Positions 42,763 through 52,292 of a DNA stretch of 64,000 nt are shown piece by piece. The position numbers and the translations under genes are program-made. This DNA comes from Longimycelium tulufanense (GTDB lineage: Bacteria; Actinomycetota; Actinomycetes; Mycobacteriales; Pseudonocardiaceae), in contig NZ_BMMK01000024.1 of the NCBI RefSeq assembly GCF_014645795.1, forward strand, positions 23,415 through 87,414, given 5' to 3'. The notes beneath the pieces were generated by a model. The model ran no database searches, was not told where the DNA came from, and worked only from the letters and a program-made list of their open reading frames with translations. Each line of letters begins with the position of its first letter. Within the stretch, counting starts at the first letter, position 1.

Positions 42763-43706
42763 ACCGGACGCTCCGGATCGGAACCCGGGGTAGCGCGCTG
42801 GCGCTCGCGCAGACCGGCACCGTGGCCGAGGCGCTGGAACGCGCCGGTGCGCCGGTGGAGCTGGTGCGCATCACCACCCCGGGCGACCGCTCCACCGCCC
42901 CGATCGCCGAGATCGGGGTGGGTGTGTTCACCTCGGCGCTGCGCGAGGCACTGGCCAGCGGCGAGGTGGACATCGCCGTGCACTCCTACAAGGACCTGCC
43001 GACCGCACCGGACCCGCGGCTGTCGCTGGCCGCCGTCCCGGTGCGCGAGGACCCGCGGGACGCGTTGGTCGCCCGGGACGGCCTCACCCTCGGTGAGCTG
43101 CCGTCCGGCTCGACCGTCGGCACCGGCTCGCCGCGCCGCGCCGCGCAGCTGCGCGCGCTCGGTCTCGGGCTGGAAGTGGTGCCGATCCGCGGCAACGTGG
43201 ACACCCGCATGCGCAAGGTTGCCGATGGCGAGTTGGACGCCGTCGTGCTCGCCCGTGCCGGGCTGGCCCGTGTCGGCCGGCTCGACGCGATCACGGAGGT
43301 GCTCGACCCACTGCAGATGTTGCCCGCTCCTGCGCAGGGCGCGCTCGCGGTGGAGTGCCGCGTCGACGACGTCGACGTCGAACACCTCCTACAGTCCACG
43401 TTGGACGATGCGGCCAGTCGGGCCGCGGTGTCCGCCGAGCGGGCCATGCTGGCCGCGCTCGAGGCGGGCTGTTCCGCGCCCGTCGGTGCACTGGCCGAGG
43501 TGGTCGAGGACATCGAGGACGACGCGGCCGGTCACGGCCGCACGGTCCTGCGGCTGTCGTTGCGAGGGGTCGCAGCAACCCCCGACGACCAGCTGATCCG
43601 TGCCTCCGCCACCGGTGAGACGACCGCAGCAGAGCAGCTGGGCCGCGAACTCGCCGCGGAACTGCTCGACCTCGGCGCCGCCGCGCTCAGCGGCCCCGGG
43701 GAGTAA
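42759..43706 (+). CDS. hemC: Porphobilinogen deaminase (hydroxymethylbilane synthase)
   Basis: Joins four porphobilinogens into hydroxymethylbilane. 315 residues. Substrate-binding [44 protein letters not shown] and [14 protein letters not shown] with its conserved Arg/Asp; the dipyrromethane cofactor is attached to Cys238 in [16 protein letters not shown] overlaps the hemA stop by 4 bp. The next gene supplies uroporphyrinogen-III synthase. Confidence 0.97.
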   Translation: MNRTLRIGTRGSALALAQTGTVAEALERAGAPVELVRITTPGDRSTAPIAEIGVGVFTSALREALASGEVDIAVHSYKDLPTAPDPRLSLAAVPVREDPRDALVARDGLTLGELPSGSTVGTGSPRRAAQLRALGLGLEVVPIRGNVDTRMRKVADGELDAVVLARAGLARVGRLDAITEVLDPLQMLPAPAQGALAVECRVDDVDVEHLLQSTLDDAASRAAVSAERAMLAALEAGCSAPVGALAEVVEDIEDDAAGHGRTVLRLSLRGVAATPDDQLIRASATGETTAAEQLGRELAAELLDLGAAALSGPGE

Positions 43707-43725
43707 ATGGGATGGGGAGTGCCTG

Positions 43726-45258
43726 ATGACCACCCGTGCGCGCAAGACCCCCGGACGCATCGCCTTCGTGGGCTCCGGCCCGGGCGACGCGGGGTTGCTC
43801 ACCGTCCGGGCGCAGGAGCTGCTGACCCGCGCCTCGTTGGTGGTGACCGACCCGGACGTTCCGGCGGAGGTCGTGGCGTTGGCGCCGGAGGGAGCCGAGG
43901 TGCGGCCGGCGGTCGGTGACCCGGCCGACGTGGCCAGGGACCTGGTGAACGAGGCGAAGGCCGGTCGTCCGGTGGTGCGGCTCGTCGCCGGTGACCCGCT
44001 CACCGCCGACGCCGTGGTCCGGGAGGCGCAGGCCGTCGCCCGCACCAGCGTCGCCTTCGACGTCGTGCCGGGCGTGGCCGGCGGGACCGCGGTCCCGGCC
44101 TACGCCGGGATCGCCCTGGGCAACGCGCACACCGAGGCCGACGTCCGCGGCGACGTCGACTGGGCCGCGCTGGCCGGGTCGCCGGGCACCCTGGTGCTGC
44201 ACGCCACCGGCGGGCACCTGGCCGAGGCGGCCTCGGCCCTGGTCGAGCACGGCCTGGCCGCGCAGACCCCGGTCGCCGTGACCGCCGAGGGCACCACCTG
44301 CAGCCAGCGCACCGTGGACACCACGCTGGCCACGCTGGCCGCCGACGCCGGCGAGCTGTCCGGCCCGCTGGTGGTGACCATCGGCGCGGCCGCCGGTGGC
44401 CGGTCGAAGCTGTCCTGGTGGGAGTCGCGGGCGCTCTACGGCTGGAAGGTCCTGGTGCCGCGCACCAAGGAGCAGGCCGGCGCGATGAGCGAGCGGCTGC
44501 GCTCGCACGGCGCGATCCCGGTCGAGGTGCCCACCATCTCGGTGGAGCCGCCGCGCAGCCCGGCACAGATGGAGCGCGCGGTCAAGGGCCTGGTGGACGG
44601 CCGTTACCAGTGGGTGGTGTTCACCTCCACCAACGCGGTGCGCGCGGTGTGGGAGAAGTTCCGCGAGTTCGGCCTGGACGCGCGGGCGTTCTCCGGCGTG
44701 AAGATCGCCTGCATCGGCGAGGCCACCGCGGAGAAGGTGCGCTCGTTCGGCATCTCACCCGAGCTGCTGCCCTCCGGCGAGCAGTCCAGCGATGGTCTGC
44801 TGGCCGACTTCCCGCCGCACGACGACGTGCTGGACCCGGTGGACCGGGTGTTGTTGCCGCGCGCCGACATCGCCACCGAGACCCTGGCCGCCGGCCTCCG
44901 GGAGCGTGGCTGGGAGATCGACGACGTGACCGCGTACCGGACGGTGCGCGCCGCGCCACCGCCGGCCGAGACCCGCGAGATGATCAAGACCGGCGGCTTC
45001 GACGCGGTGTGCTTCACCTCGTCGTCGACCGTGCGGAACCTGGTCGGTATCGCCGGCAAGCCGCACGCCCGCACCATCGTGGCCTGTATCGGACCGGCCA
45101 CCGCCGAGACCGCCCGCGAGTTCGGCCTGCGGGTGGACGTGCAGCCGGAGGTCGCCCAGGTGCCGGCGCTGATCGAGGCGCTGGCGCAGCACGCGGCCCG
45201 GCTGCGCGCCGAGGGCGCGTTGCCGCCGCCGCGCAAGACCAAGCGCGCCCGCCGCTGA
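43726..45258 (+). CDS. hemD: Bifunctional uroporphyrinogen-III C-methyltransferase / uroporphyrinogen-III synthase
   Basis: 510 residues, a CobA-HemD fusion usual in actinobacteria. The N-terminal half is a tetrapyrrole methylase-like domain (IAFVGSGPGDAGLLTVRAQE, VVRLVAGDPLTADA, VVPGVAGGTAVPAYAGI). The C-terminal half, from about 240, is uroporphyrinogen-III synthase (GWKVLVPRTKEQAGAMSERL, WVVFTSTNAVRAVWEKF, VCFTSSSTVRNL). It provides both the heme precursor and, if the methylase is active, precorrin-2 for siroheme/cobalamin. ATG has GGGGAG 6 nt upstream. Confidence 0.94.
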   Translation: MTTRARKTPGRIAFVGSGPGDAGLLTVRAQELLTRASLVVTDPDVPAEVVALAPEGAEVRPAVGDPADVARDLVNEAKAGRPVVRLVAGDPLTADAVVREAQAVARTSVAFDVVPGVAGGTAVPAYAGIALGNAHTEADVRGDVDWAALAGSPGTLVLHATGGHLAEAASALVEHGLAAQTPVAVTAEGTTCSQRTVDTTLATLAADAGELSGPLVVTIGAAAGGRSKLSWWESRALYGWKVLVPRTKEQAGAMSERLRSHGAIPVEVPTISVEPPRSPAQMERAVKGLVDGRYQWVVFTSTNAVRAVWEKFREFGLDARAFSGVKIACIGEATAEKVRSFGISPELLPSGEQSSDGLLADFPPHDDVLDPVDRVLLPRADIATETLAAGLRERGWEIDDVTAYRTVRAAPPPAETREMIKTGGFDAVCFTSSSTVRNLVGIAGKPHARTIVACIGPATAETAREFGLRVDVQPEVAQVPALIEALAQHAARLRAEGALPPPRKTKRARR

Positions 45259-45342
45259 CATCGGGGCACCGGGCGTGCGGGTGGGAGTTCCGCCCCGCCG
45301 CGCCCGGTGCGCCGCCGCCCCGTTCCCGAAGGGAGTGCGTCG

Positions 45343-46329
45343 GTGTTCCCGTCCCATCGCCCGCGTCGCCTGCGGCGAACCCCGGCCCTGCGCCGTCTGG
45401 TGTCCGAGACGACAGTCGCGCCTCGCCACCTGGTGCTGCCGATGTTCGTCAAGGAGGGCGCGGCGGATCCGATCCCGATCACCTCGATGCCCGGCGTCGT
45501 CCAGCACACCCGCGACACACTGCGCAAGGCGGCGGTGGTCGCGGTCGAGGCCGGGGTTGGCGGCCTGATGCTGTTCGGCGTTCCCGCGCGGCGGGACGCG
45601 ACCGGTTCCGGTGCCCTCGACGAGAACGGCATCCTCAACGTCGCGCTCCGTGAGCTGCGTGCCGAGCTGGGTGACTCCACCGTCCTGATGGCGGATCTAT
45701 GCCTGGACGAGTTCACCGACCACGGCCACTGCGGTGTGCTCGACGCCGAGGGCCGGGTGGACAACGACGCGACCTTGCGGAGCTACGGCGAGATGGCCGT
45801 GGTGCAGGCCGAGTCCGGCGCGCACCTGGTCGGCCCCAGCGGCATGATGGACGGCCAGGTCGGCGTGATCCGGGAGGCCCTGGACCGCGCCGGGCACTCC
45901 GACACCGGGATCCTCGCCTACTCCGCCAAGTACGCCTCCGCGTTCTACGGCCCGTTCCGGGAGGCGGTGGAGTCGCAGCTCACCGGGGATCGCAGGACCT
46001 ACCAACAGGATCCGGCGAACTTCCGGGAGTCGATGCGCGAGGTCGAGCTGGACCTGTCCGAGGGTGCCGACGCCGTGATGGTCAAGCCCGCCCTGCCCTA
46101 TCTCGACGTGCTGCGCGCGGTCGCCGACCGCTCCGACGTGCCGGTGTTCGCCTACCAGGTCTCCGGCGAGTACGCGATGATCGAGGCCGCGGTGGCCAAC
46201 AGCTGGCTGGACCGCGAGCGCACCATCCTGGAGGCGCTCACCTCGATCCGCCGGGCCGGCGCCAACTCCGTGTTGACCTACTGGGCCGTCGAGGCCGCGC
46301 GCTGGCTGGCCGGGGGCGCCCACGCATGA
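45343..46329 (+). CDS. hemB: Delta-aminolevulinic acid dehydratase (porphobilinogen synthase)
   Basis: Condenses two 5-aminolevulinates to porphobilinogen. 328 residues. Schiff-base lysines lie in [17 protein letters not shown] and [13 protein letters not shown]. The metal loop reads [19 protein letters not shown]: Cys and the GHC Cys are present but the middle Cys of the three-Cys zinc site is Asp. GTG 45343 has GGGAG 7 nt upstream and gives the usual N-terminus ([18 protein letters not shown]). The stop overlaps the next start (ATGA), coupling the membrane protein gene to the heme operon. Confidence 0.96.
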   Translation: MFPSHRPRRLRRTPALRRLVSETTVAPRHLVLPMFVKEGAADPIPITSMPGVVQHTRDTLRKAAVVAVEAGVGGLMLFGVPARRDATGSGALDENGILNVALRELRAELGDSTVLMADLCLDEFTDHGHCGVLDAEGRVDNDATLRSYGEMAVVQAESGAHLVGPSGMMDGQVGVIREALDRAGHSDTGILAYSAKYASAFYGPFREAVESQLTGDRRTYQQDPANFRESMREVELDLSEGADAVMVKPALPYLDVLRAVADRSDVPVFAYQVSGEYAMIEAAVANSWLDRERTILEALTSIRRAGANSVLTYWAVEAARWLAGGAHA

Positions 46330-46865
46330 CGGTGCCCATGTCCCCGGTGGATTCCGGCGCCGCGTCCGCGCCACCACCGCCACCGCGGGCCGTCCGGCTG
46401 TCCCGGACACTGTGGATCACCGGGGCCGTGCTCGGCGCCGCCGGTTCGGTCCAGCAACTGGCCGATCGCGGCCGGTTGCTGGAGGAGCTGCGCCGCTCCA
46501 AACCGGATCTCACGCAGGAACAACTGGATTCCGCGGCCACCGGTGGCGTGCTGTTCGGGTTGCTCTTCACACTCGGCCTGCTGGCCGTCTACATCATGCT
46601 GGCCAACCGGATGGTCCGGGGCGCGAACTGGGCCAGGGTGACACTGGCCGTGATCGGCGGGCTGAGTGTCCTGTTTGGAATGATCGGTCTCGTCGGGATC
46701 TTCTCCGGCCTGGCGGCCAGCCTCGGCCTGCACGTCGGCGCGTTGGACGTCGTGATCTCGGTGCTGGTGCTCGGGCTGGACGCGGCCGCGCTGACGGCGA
46801 TGTTCCTGCCTCCGGCCAACGCCTGGTTCACCCATCTCGCATGTCACCGGAACAGGCGAAACTGA
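46326..46865 (+). CDS. Small four-helix membrane protein, tandem paralogue 1
   Basis: 179 residues: Pro-rich N-terminus, then four hydrophobic segments (about 27-45, 72-92, 101-125, 135-160). It shares with the next four genes the loop RxGxxWARVTLxVI after the second helix (here [22 protein letters not shown]) and the acidic helix [20 protein letters not shown] after the first. No enzyme motif. ATG overlaps the hemB stop, so it is part of the heme operon. Function unknown. Confidence 0.8.
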   Translation: MTVPMSPVDSGAASAPPPPPRAVRLSRTLWITGAVLGAAGSVQQLADRGRLLEELRRSKPDLTQEQLDSAATGGVLFGLLFTLGLLAVYIMLANRMVRGANWARVTLAVIGGLSVLFGMIGLVGIFSGLAASLGLHVGALDVVISVLVLGLDAAALTAMFLPPANAWFTHLACHRNRRN

Positions 46866-46898
46866 TCGTCTGTCGTGGATCCCGAGCCGCCGGCTGAC

Positions 46899-46904
46899 TA
46901 CGGT
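46899..46904 (+). promoter_or_regulatory. -10 element TACGGT, leaderless start of tandem paralogue 2
   Basis: TACGGT, 7 nt, then GTG at 46912. Confidence 0.55.
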
Positions 46905-46911
46905 GCGGCGG

Positions 46912-47499
46912 GTGACCGGACCCGTGCAGCCCGACAACGACAAGAGGTCGGAGCCGCTCTTTCCCGCCCCGCCGCCCCCGGAGTCCATGGGTGGCATGCC
47001 CCCGCCCGGAGCCACCGGCGCGGGTGGCTATCCCGCTCCGCCGCCCATGCCGCCGGAGGCGGGCGGGCAGCCGGCACCGGAACCGCCGATGGCGGTGAAG
47101 GTCTCGTTCTGGATCTGGATCGCCAGCGCCGTGATCGGCGTGGTGATGGCGCTCGTGTCGGTCACCAACCGGGACGAGTTCACCGAGCAGCTGCGCCGGC
47201 AGAATCCGGACCTCGCCGAGGAACAGCTGCGGAGCACGGTGAACGCGGCGCTCGCGCTGTCCATCGTGCTGGCCGTGCTGGTGGCCGCGATCTACGTGTT
47301 CTTCGCGGTGAAGATGCGGGCCGGGCGCAACTGGGCGCGGATCACGCTGACCGTGGTCACGCTTGCCTTCCTGGTCCTGCAGTTCGCGGCGACCGGCGGT
47401 ATCGGTTCCCTCGGCGCGCTGGTGGGCCTGGTAGCCGTGGTGCTGATGTTCCTGCCGAGTTCCAACGAATACTTCCAGGCACGGCGCCAGCAGGCGTGA
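46912..47499 (+). CDS. Small four-helix membrane protein, tandem paralogue 2
   Basis: 195 residues: about 55 residues of Pro/Gly/Met-rich N-terminus, then four hydrophobic segments. Family landmarks: VKVSFWIWIASAVIGVVMAL, RDEFTEQLRRQNPDLAEEQL, MRAGRNWARITLTVVTLAF and the C-terminal LMFLPSSNEYFQ. The start is taken at GTG 46912, 7 nt after TACGGT; GTG 46903 is in frame. It has its own predicted leaderless promoter although it lies only 46 bp behind paralogue 1. Function unknown. Confidence 0.82.
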   Translation: MTGPVQPDNDKRSEPLFPAPPPPESMGGMPPPGATGAGGYPAPPPMPPEAGGQPAPEPPMAVKVSFWIWIASAVIGVVMALVSVTNRDEFTEQLRRQNPDLAEEQLRSTVNAALALSIVLAVLVAAIYVFFAVKMRAGRNWARITLTVVTLAFLVLQFAATGGIGSLGALVGLVAVVLMFLPSSNEYFQARRQQA

Positions 47500-47576
47500 C
47501 GGCACCCCGGCCGGTGAGCGGGTCACGGCGAGGTCACGGGTTGGAGATATGCGCTGGCTGTGTCGAGTGCGCCCGA

Positions 47577-47582
47577 TAGCGT
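47577..47582 (+). promoter_or_regulatory. -10 element TAGCGT, leaderless start of tandem paralogue 3
   Basis: TAGCGT, 7 nt, then ATG at 47590. Confidence 0.55.
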
Positions 47583-47589
47583 CGACACC

Positions 47590-48126
47590 ATGACGTCTCC
47601 GCAGGACCCGAACCAGGGCCCCGACCAGGGTCCGTATGGGCAGCAGCCCATGCCGGGGAGCTACCCGGCACCGCCGCCGCTGTCCGAGCCGGACACCCAG
47701 ACCCTCGAACCGCCGACCGAGGTCAAGATCTCGTTCTGGCTCTGGATCGCCGGTGCCGTGCTGTCGCTGCTCGCGCCGGTGCTGTTGTTCGCCTCCCGGG
47801 ACGAGTTGCTGACCGAGGCGCGGAGGACGCAGGGCGGCGAGCTCAGCCAGGCGGAGCTGGAAACGATCGTCAATGCGACGATCGGTTTTGTCGCCGTGTT
47901 CTTCCTCATCTTCGCCGGCCTCTTCGTTCTCTTTGCCTTCAAGATGAAGGCGGGCCGTAACTGGGCGCGCATCACTCTCACAGTGTTGACGGCGATCATC
48001 ATGCTGTTCACGTTGGGGAGCTCGCTCACCGGCCTCATCCCGGTCCTCGTGTCGATCGTGGCCATCGTGCTGATGTTCCTGCCCAAAGCGAACGCGTACT
48101 TCCAGGCGGCCAAGCGCGTGGCCTGA
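47590..48126 (+). CDS. Small four-helix membrane protein, tandem paralogue 3
   Basis: 178 residues, closest to paralogue 2: Gln/Pro/Gly-rich N-terminus, VKISFWLWIAGAVLSLLAPV, SRDELLTEARRTQGGELSQA, MKAGRNWARITLTVLTAIIM and the end LMFLPKANAYFQAAKR. ATG 47590 is 7 nt after TAGCGT. The repeated pattern of RDE-acid helix and GRNWARITLTV loop indicates duplication. Function unknown. Confidence 0.83.
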   Translation: MTSPQDPNQGPDQGPYGQQPMPGSYPAPPPLSEPDTQTLEPPTEVKISFWLWIAGAVLSLLAPVLLFASRDELLTEARRTQGGELSQAELETIVNATIGFVAVFFLIFAGLFVLFAFKMKAGRNWARITLTVLTAIIMLFTLGSSLTGLIPVLVSIVAIVLMFLPKANAYFQAAKRVA

Positions 48127-48330
48127 CCGACTGGTGACAGATCCTGGGCTGTCCCGGTGTCGCCACGCGACACCGGGACAGTCGTATTTCGGCCCGCGGC
48201 AAGCGAAATGAGGCGCGGCTCTCTCACGGTTCCCCCTGAATTCCCTACGGAGCTAGGGAAAGGCCATCTCATGCGACTGATCCTGGACGCACCGGGTCCC
48301 GGAGCGACGCGCGTCGGCTCGGCCCTGCTT

Positions 48331-48336
48331 TACGCT
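48331..48336 (+). promoter_or_regulatory. -10 element TACGCT, leaderless start of tandem paralogue 4
   Basis: TACGCT, 7 nt, then GTG at 48344. Confidence 0.55.
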
Positions 48337-48343
48337 CATTCGT

Positions 48344-48991
48344 GTGACCAGCCCCTACGACCCGAGCCGTGACGGGCAACAACCGAGCCCGTACGTGGTG
48401 CGACCCGGCTACCCGCCACACCAGCCACCAGCGGATTACGCGCCTGTACCGGCCGCACGGGGCTGCGCTTCACAGCCGTATCCGCAGCAGGGCTTCCCGC
48501 AAGCCGGTCATGGCTACCCTTGCGCTCCGCGGCCCCGCCCGACCGAGTACGGCGAGGGCCGGCCGACTGAGGTCGACCTGGCCTTCTGGCTCTTCATCGG
48601 CAATGTGCTGCTCATGGTCACCGGCATCGCCCTGCAGTTCGTGTACCTGGACCGGATCGTGGCGATGGCGGGGGTAACCGGATCCGCCGGTGAGGCCGAC
48701 GCTGTGGCCGTGGCGAGCCGAGCAGGGCTGACGTTCGGCGCCGTTGTCTCCGGTCTCGCCGCCGTACTGTGGCTGGTGTTCATCTTCATGATGCGGGCGG
48801 GGCGTCACTGGGCACGCATCGTGCTGACGATTTTCGGTGCGCTCAGCGTCGTGTTCAGCCTCGTTGGCCTTTCCCGGCCCCAGCTGCACGCGATAATGGT
48901 CGCTGGCGGGTTGCAGGTGGTGGTCCTCAGCGTCGGGACCGTCCTGATGTTCCGTCCCGCGGCCAACCGGTTCTTCGCTCAGGGCGGGTGA
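48344..48991 (+). CDS. Small four-helix membrane protein, tandem paralogue 4
   Basis: 215 residues: 75-residue Pro/Tyr/Gln-rich N-terminus, then VDLAFWLFIGNVLLMVTGIA, FMMRAGRHWARIVLTIFGAL and the end VLMFRPAANRFFAQ. It is more diverged than paralogues 2 and 3 but has the same order. GTG 48344 follows TACGCT by 7 nt. The stop overlaps the next start (GTGA). Function unknown. Confidence 0.8.
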   Translation: MTSPYDPSRDGQQPSPYVVRPGYPPHQPPADYAPVPAARGCASQPYPQQGFPQAGHGYPCAPRPRPTEYGEGRPTEVDLAFWLFIGNVLLMVTGIALQFVYLDRIVAMAGVTGSAGEADAVAVASRAGLTFGAVVSGLAAVLWLVFIFMMRAGRHWARIVLTIFGALSVVFSLVGLSRPQLHAIMVAGGLQVVVLSVGTVLMFRPAANRFFAQGG

Positions 48992-49455
48992 CAGCCACGA
49001 TGGTCAACGAGGGTGAACCAGAGACTCGACCGCCCGCCCCGCGTACCGCCCATCTCGCGGTCGGGTTCTTCCTGGCGCTCGCGGCTTTCGTTGTGCTGCA
49101 AGCGATCCTGCTGTGGCTGAACCAGGACGCGATGCGGCGGAACCTCGTCGACCGCGGCCTGGTCCAGGCGGCGGAGGCGGATGCGGCGGTGCGCACGCTG
49201 CTCGTGCAGAACACCGTGGTCAACGTCCTCTTCGGGGCCGCCGACGCGGGTTTCGCCCTGCTGCTGCGCCGGGGGCGGGTATGGGCTCGCGTCGCACTCA
49301 CCGTGGTCGGCATGCTCCAGCTATTCCTGCTGCTGGTCGGTGGCGGGCTCACCGCCTCCGGGCTGGTCGCGTTCGCGTTGCTGGCCGCGGGGATGGCCAC
49401 ACTGTGGTTGCCGGCCACCAGCCGCTGGCTGGCCGAGCTGCGAAGCCTGCGGTGA
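48988..49455 (+). CDS. Small four-helix membrane protein, tandem paralogue 5
   Basis: 155 residues with only a short N-terminus before LAVGFFLALAAFVVLQAILL. LNQDAMRRNLVDRGLVQAAEAD replaces the acidic helix and LRRGRVWARVALTVVGMLQL is the family loop; the end is LWLPATSRWLAELR. GTG 48988 overlaps the stop of paralogue 4, so it is co-translated; ATG 49000 is an alternative. Function unknown. Confidence 0.78.
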   Translation: MTATMVNEGEPETRPPAPRTAHLAVGFFLALAAFVVLQAILLWLNQDAMRRNLVDRGLVQAAEADAAVRTLLVQNTVVNVLFGAADAGFALLLRRGRVWARVALTVVGMLQLFLLLVGGGLTASGLVAFALLAAGMATLWLPATSRWLAELRSLR

Positions 49456-49931
49456 TGCTCGGCACCACCGCCATCCAGCCGACGCGGGAAGCCGGACCAC
49501 CGGGTAAGATTCGCTCGAGGTCAGCTCCCTGATCGGGAATTTCGTCCGTCCACAGCGGACGTGCCGAGCGAGTCTGGCTCGATGTTCCTTACCTGATCAC
49601 AGAAGACTGCTGCCACCGCATGGGACCGAACCCGAGATCCCATCCGCGGACGGGATGGAGCCCGTGGTGGCCCGCATGACCCGTGAGGTGTCGTTGCCCT
49701 TCCGTGTTTCCCGACCAGCTCGACGAGCCCACGTTGCTCGAGGGTCTTCAGCTGGTCACCGGCCGGGACGACCACCCAGCCCTCGACCGGCGGCTTTCCG
49801 TGTCGCCGGGGACTCCGTCCACCGGGCGGTGCCCGGCTGCTGCCAACCTGGAATCCGAGCCAGCCGGCTCCGGTAGCGGCCGCGATGGGCTCGTCTCCCC
49901 GACCGTGGGCCGTCCGCCGAAAGGAGCGCAG
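49456..49931. other. Intergenic region with a coding-like minus-strand stretch
   Basis: No intact gene. On the minus strand about 49890-49680 one frame has high third-position G/C and reads in part AAATGAGWLGFQVGSSRA and GWVVVPAGDQLKTLEQRGL, but it lacks a sensible start and end; the plus-strand frame over the same bases is also open. A remnant is possible. Confidence 0.35.
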
Positions 49932-50369
49932 GTGACCGAGCGCGTGCTGTACGCCGAGCCGGGCTCGACCTGGTGGCCGGTGCTGTGGGGCCCCGCCTTC
50001 GCCCTGCTCGGCCTCGCGGTCGAGGCGCTGACCGGCGGCGGGGTGCACTGGGCCGGCTGGACCGTGGCCGCGGCCGGGCTGGCGGTCGCCGCGCTGGTCT
50101 GGGTCTACGCCCGGCGCCGGCTCTGTTCGCTCCGGCTCACGTTCGCCATCCTGCGGCAGGGCCGCGAGGAGCTTCCGGTGCGCCGGATCGCCGCCGCGGA
50201 CGACGTCGGCGTCCCGGTCGGGGCGCGGGTGCTCGGCGGCGGCTGGACCCCGCCGCGTGGCACCACCGCGGTGCCGCTGCGGCTCGACGACGACAGCACC
50301 GTCCTCGCGTGGGCGCGTGACCCCGCCGCCCTGCGAGCCGCCATCCAGCGGGTTCTTCGGCGGCCGTGA
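49932..50369 (+). CDS. Small membrane protein (PH-like, DUF3093-like arrangement)
   Basis: 145 residues: two adjacent hydrophobic segments (WWPVLWGPAFALLGLAVEAL and WAGWTVAAAGLAVAALVWVY) followed by a basic turn and a soluble beta-rich part (LRLTFAILRQGREELPVRRI, GTTAVPLRLDDDSTVLAWAR). Layout resembles DUF3093/PH-like membrane proteins, but I do not recognise it firmly. GTG has AAGGAG 5 nt upstream. It is followed within 14 bp by another membrane protein gene, then hemL. Confidence 0.7.
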   Translation: MTERVLYAEPGSTWWPVLWGPAFALLGLAVEALTGGGVHWAGWTVAAAGLAVAALVWVYARRRLCSLRLTFAILRQGREELPVRRIAAADDVGVPVGARVLGGGWTPPRGTTAVPLRLDDDSTVLAWARDPAALRAAIQRVLRRP

Positions 50370-50382
50370 GAAGCTGGTGACG

Positions 50383-50730
50383 ATGAATGCCCAGCAGACC
50401 ACGACGGCCGCCGGGCCACAGCCCCCGGCCGGGGTGCCCGGTCACCCGCCCCGGCTGCACCAGCCGTGGCGGGCCTATGTGGCCGTCGCCGAGCTGGTGC
50501 TGGCGGCGCTGCTGGTGGCAGCCGCGGTGTGGGCGTGGCGGCGCGGCATGGTGGTCGTGGAGTTCCCCCCGTTCCGGGACGGCGAGGCGCCGCAGCGGGT
50601 GGTCCGGTACCTCGGCCAGTGGCTGGCCAGCGGGGTCGGCCTGGGCCTGCTGGCCGGGGTGGCGTTGCTGGACGCGATCCGGCAGTTGGTGTTGTCCTCC
50701 CGGGTGCGCGGTCGCCGTCGCCGCCACTGA
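50383..50730 (+). CDS. Hypothetical two-helix membrane protein
   Basis: 115 residues with two hydrophobic helices (YVAVAELVLAALLVAAAVWAW and WLASGVGLGLLAGVALLDAI) and a strongly basic end (RVRGRRRRH). The region between them (GMVVVEFPPFRDGEAPQRVV) is short and probably extracytoplasmic or cytoplasmic loop. ATG 50383 is taken; GTG 50377 is in frame. It probably shares a transcript with the gene before. No recognised family. Confidence 0.65.
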   Translation: MNAQQTTTAAGPQPPAGVPGHPPRLHQPWRAYVAVAELVLAALLVAAAVWAWRRGMVVVEFPPFRDGEAPQRVVRYLGQWLASGVGLGLLAGVALLDAIRQLVLSSRVRGRRRRH

Positions 50731-50954
50731 ACGCCCAGCGCGGCCGGGCGGTCCGATGGCCACCCGATGGCCACGGTTCAACGGCGCCGACACGGCCGTT
50801 CACCCGGCTTGCCGCTGACGGTCCAACGGACCGATTCCACCGGGCCATCCACGCCGCGTGATCCACCCGGCAGCTCCCGCATTGCCCCGGTCGGGTGGTC
50901 GGGGTCACCGAGGGTGGGCGGGGCCGGCCCGCCCCGGGCTGCGACACTGGGGGC

Positions 50955-52292
50955 GTGACGGCCCCAGGTGAGACCACGGCTACCCAGACGGCAGCGTCCC
51001 GGGCCCTGTTCGACCGCGCGACCCGGGCCATTCCTGGTGGGGTGAACTCCCCGGTCCGGGCGTTTCACTCGGTCGGCGGCACCCCGCGGTTCATGGTGCG
51101 GGGCGAGGGTGCCCGGCTCTGGGACGCCGACGGCAACCGGTACGTGGACCTGGTGTGCTCGTGGGGCCCGATGATCCTCGGGCACGCCCACCCCGCCGTG
51201 GTGGAGGCGGTCGGCCGGGCCGCCACGGACGGGTTGTCCTTCGGCACGCCCACCCAGGGCGAGGTCGAGCTGGCCGAGGAGATCATCGCCCGGGTCGAGC
51301 CGGTCGAGCAGGTGCGACTGGTCAACTCCGGCACCGAGGCCACGATGAGCGCGATCCGCCTCGCCCGCGGCTTCACCGGCCGGCGCAAGGTCATCAAGTT
51401 CGCCGGCTGCTACCACGGGCACGTGGACGCCCTGCTCGCGCAGGCCGGGTCGGGTGTGGCCACCCTGGGCCTGCCCACCACGCCCGGCGTCACGGGCGCG
51501 CAGGCCGCCGACACCCTGGTGCTGCCCTACAACGACATCGAGGCCGTGCGGGCCGCCTTCGCCGAGCACGGCCCGGACATCGCCTGCGTGATCACCGAGG
51601 CCGCGGCCGGCAACATGGGCGCGGTGGCGCCGGTCCCGGGCTTCAACGCCGCCCTGCGCGAGGTGTGCCACGCGCACGGCGCCCTGCTCGTGGTCGACGA
51701 GGTCATGACCGGCTTCCGGGTGTCCCGGTCCGGCTGGTACGGGATCGACGGCGTGGCCGGCGATCTCTACACCTTCGGCAAGGTGATGTCCGGCGGGCTG
51801 CCCGCTGCGGCGTTCGGCGGCCGGGCCGACGTGATGGCCAGGCTCGCCCCGCAAGGGCCCGTCTACCAGGCCGGAACCCTGTCCGGGAACCCCGTAGCCG
51901 TCGCGGCGGGTCTGGCGACCCTGCGCAACGCCACCGACGACGTCTATGCCGCCCTGGACGCCAACTCCCGCCGCCTCGGTGACTTGATCGGCGAGGCCCT
52001 TACCGAGGTCGGCGTACCGCACCGCGTGCAGTACGCGGGCAACCTGGTCAGCGTCTTCTTCACGGCGGACGAGGTGCGCGACTACGAGGGCGCGCGGGCC
52101 GCGCAGACCTGGCGCTTCCCCCCGTTCTTCCACGCGTTGTTGGAGCGCGGCGTTTACGCTCCGCCCAGCGCGTTCGAGGCGTGGTTCGTGTCCGCGGTGT
52201 TGGATGACGCGGCGTTCGAGGTGATTGCCGGCGCGCTGCCGCACGCCGCCGCGGCCGCCGCCGCGGCCCAGTCTCCGGAGGAGGGGAGTTGA
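50955..52292 (+). CDS. hemL: Glutamate-1-semialdehyde 2,1-aminomutase
   Basis: PLP enzyme making 5-aminolevulinate from glutamate-1-semialdehyde, the product of HemA. 445 residues. [20 protein letters not shown] start, [36 protein letters not shown], and the PLP lysine in [17 protein letters not shown]. An Ala-rich run precedes the C-terminus. GTG 50955 is 6 nt after GACACT, a weak -10. The stop overlaps the next start (TTGA). It is separated from hemA-hemB by the membrane protein genes, as in mycobacteria. Confidence 0.96.
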   Translation: MTAPGETTATQTAASRALFDRATRAIPGGVNSPVRAFHSVGGTPRFMVRGEGARLWDADGNRYVDLVCSWGPMILGHAHPAVVEAVGRAATDGLSFGTPTQGEVELAEEIIARVEPVEQVRLVNSGTEATMSAIRLARGFTGRRKVIKFAGCYHGHVDALLAQAGSGVATLGLPTTPGVTGAQAADTLVLPYNDIEAVRAAFAEHGPDIACVITEAAAGNMGAVAPVPGFNAALREVCHAHGALLVVDEVMTGFRVSRSGWYGIDGVAGDLYTFGKVMSGGLPAAAFGGRADVMARLAPQGPVYQAGTLSGNPVAVAAGLATLRNATDDVYAALDANSRRLGDLIGEALTEVGVPHRVQYAGNLVSVFFTADEVRDYEGARAAQTWRFPPFFHALLERGVYAPPSAFEAWFVSAVLDDAAFEVIAGALPHAAAAAAAAQSPEEGS

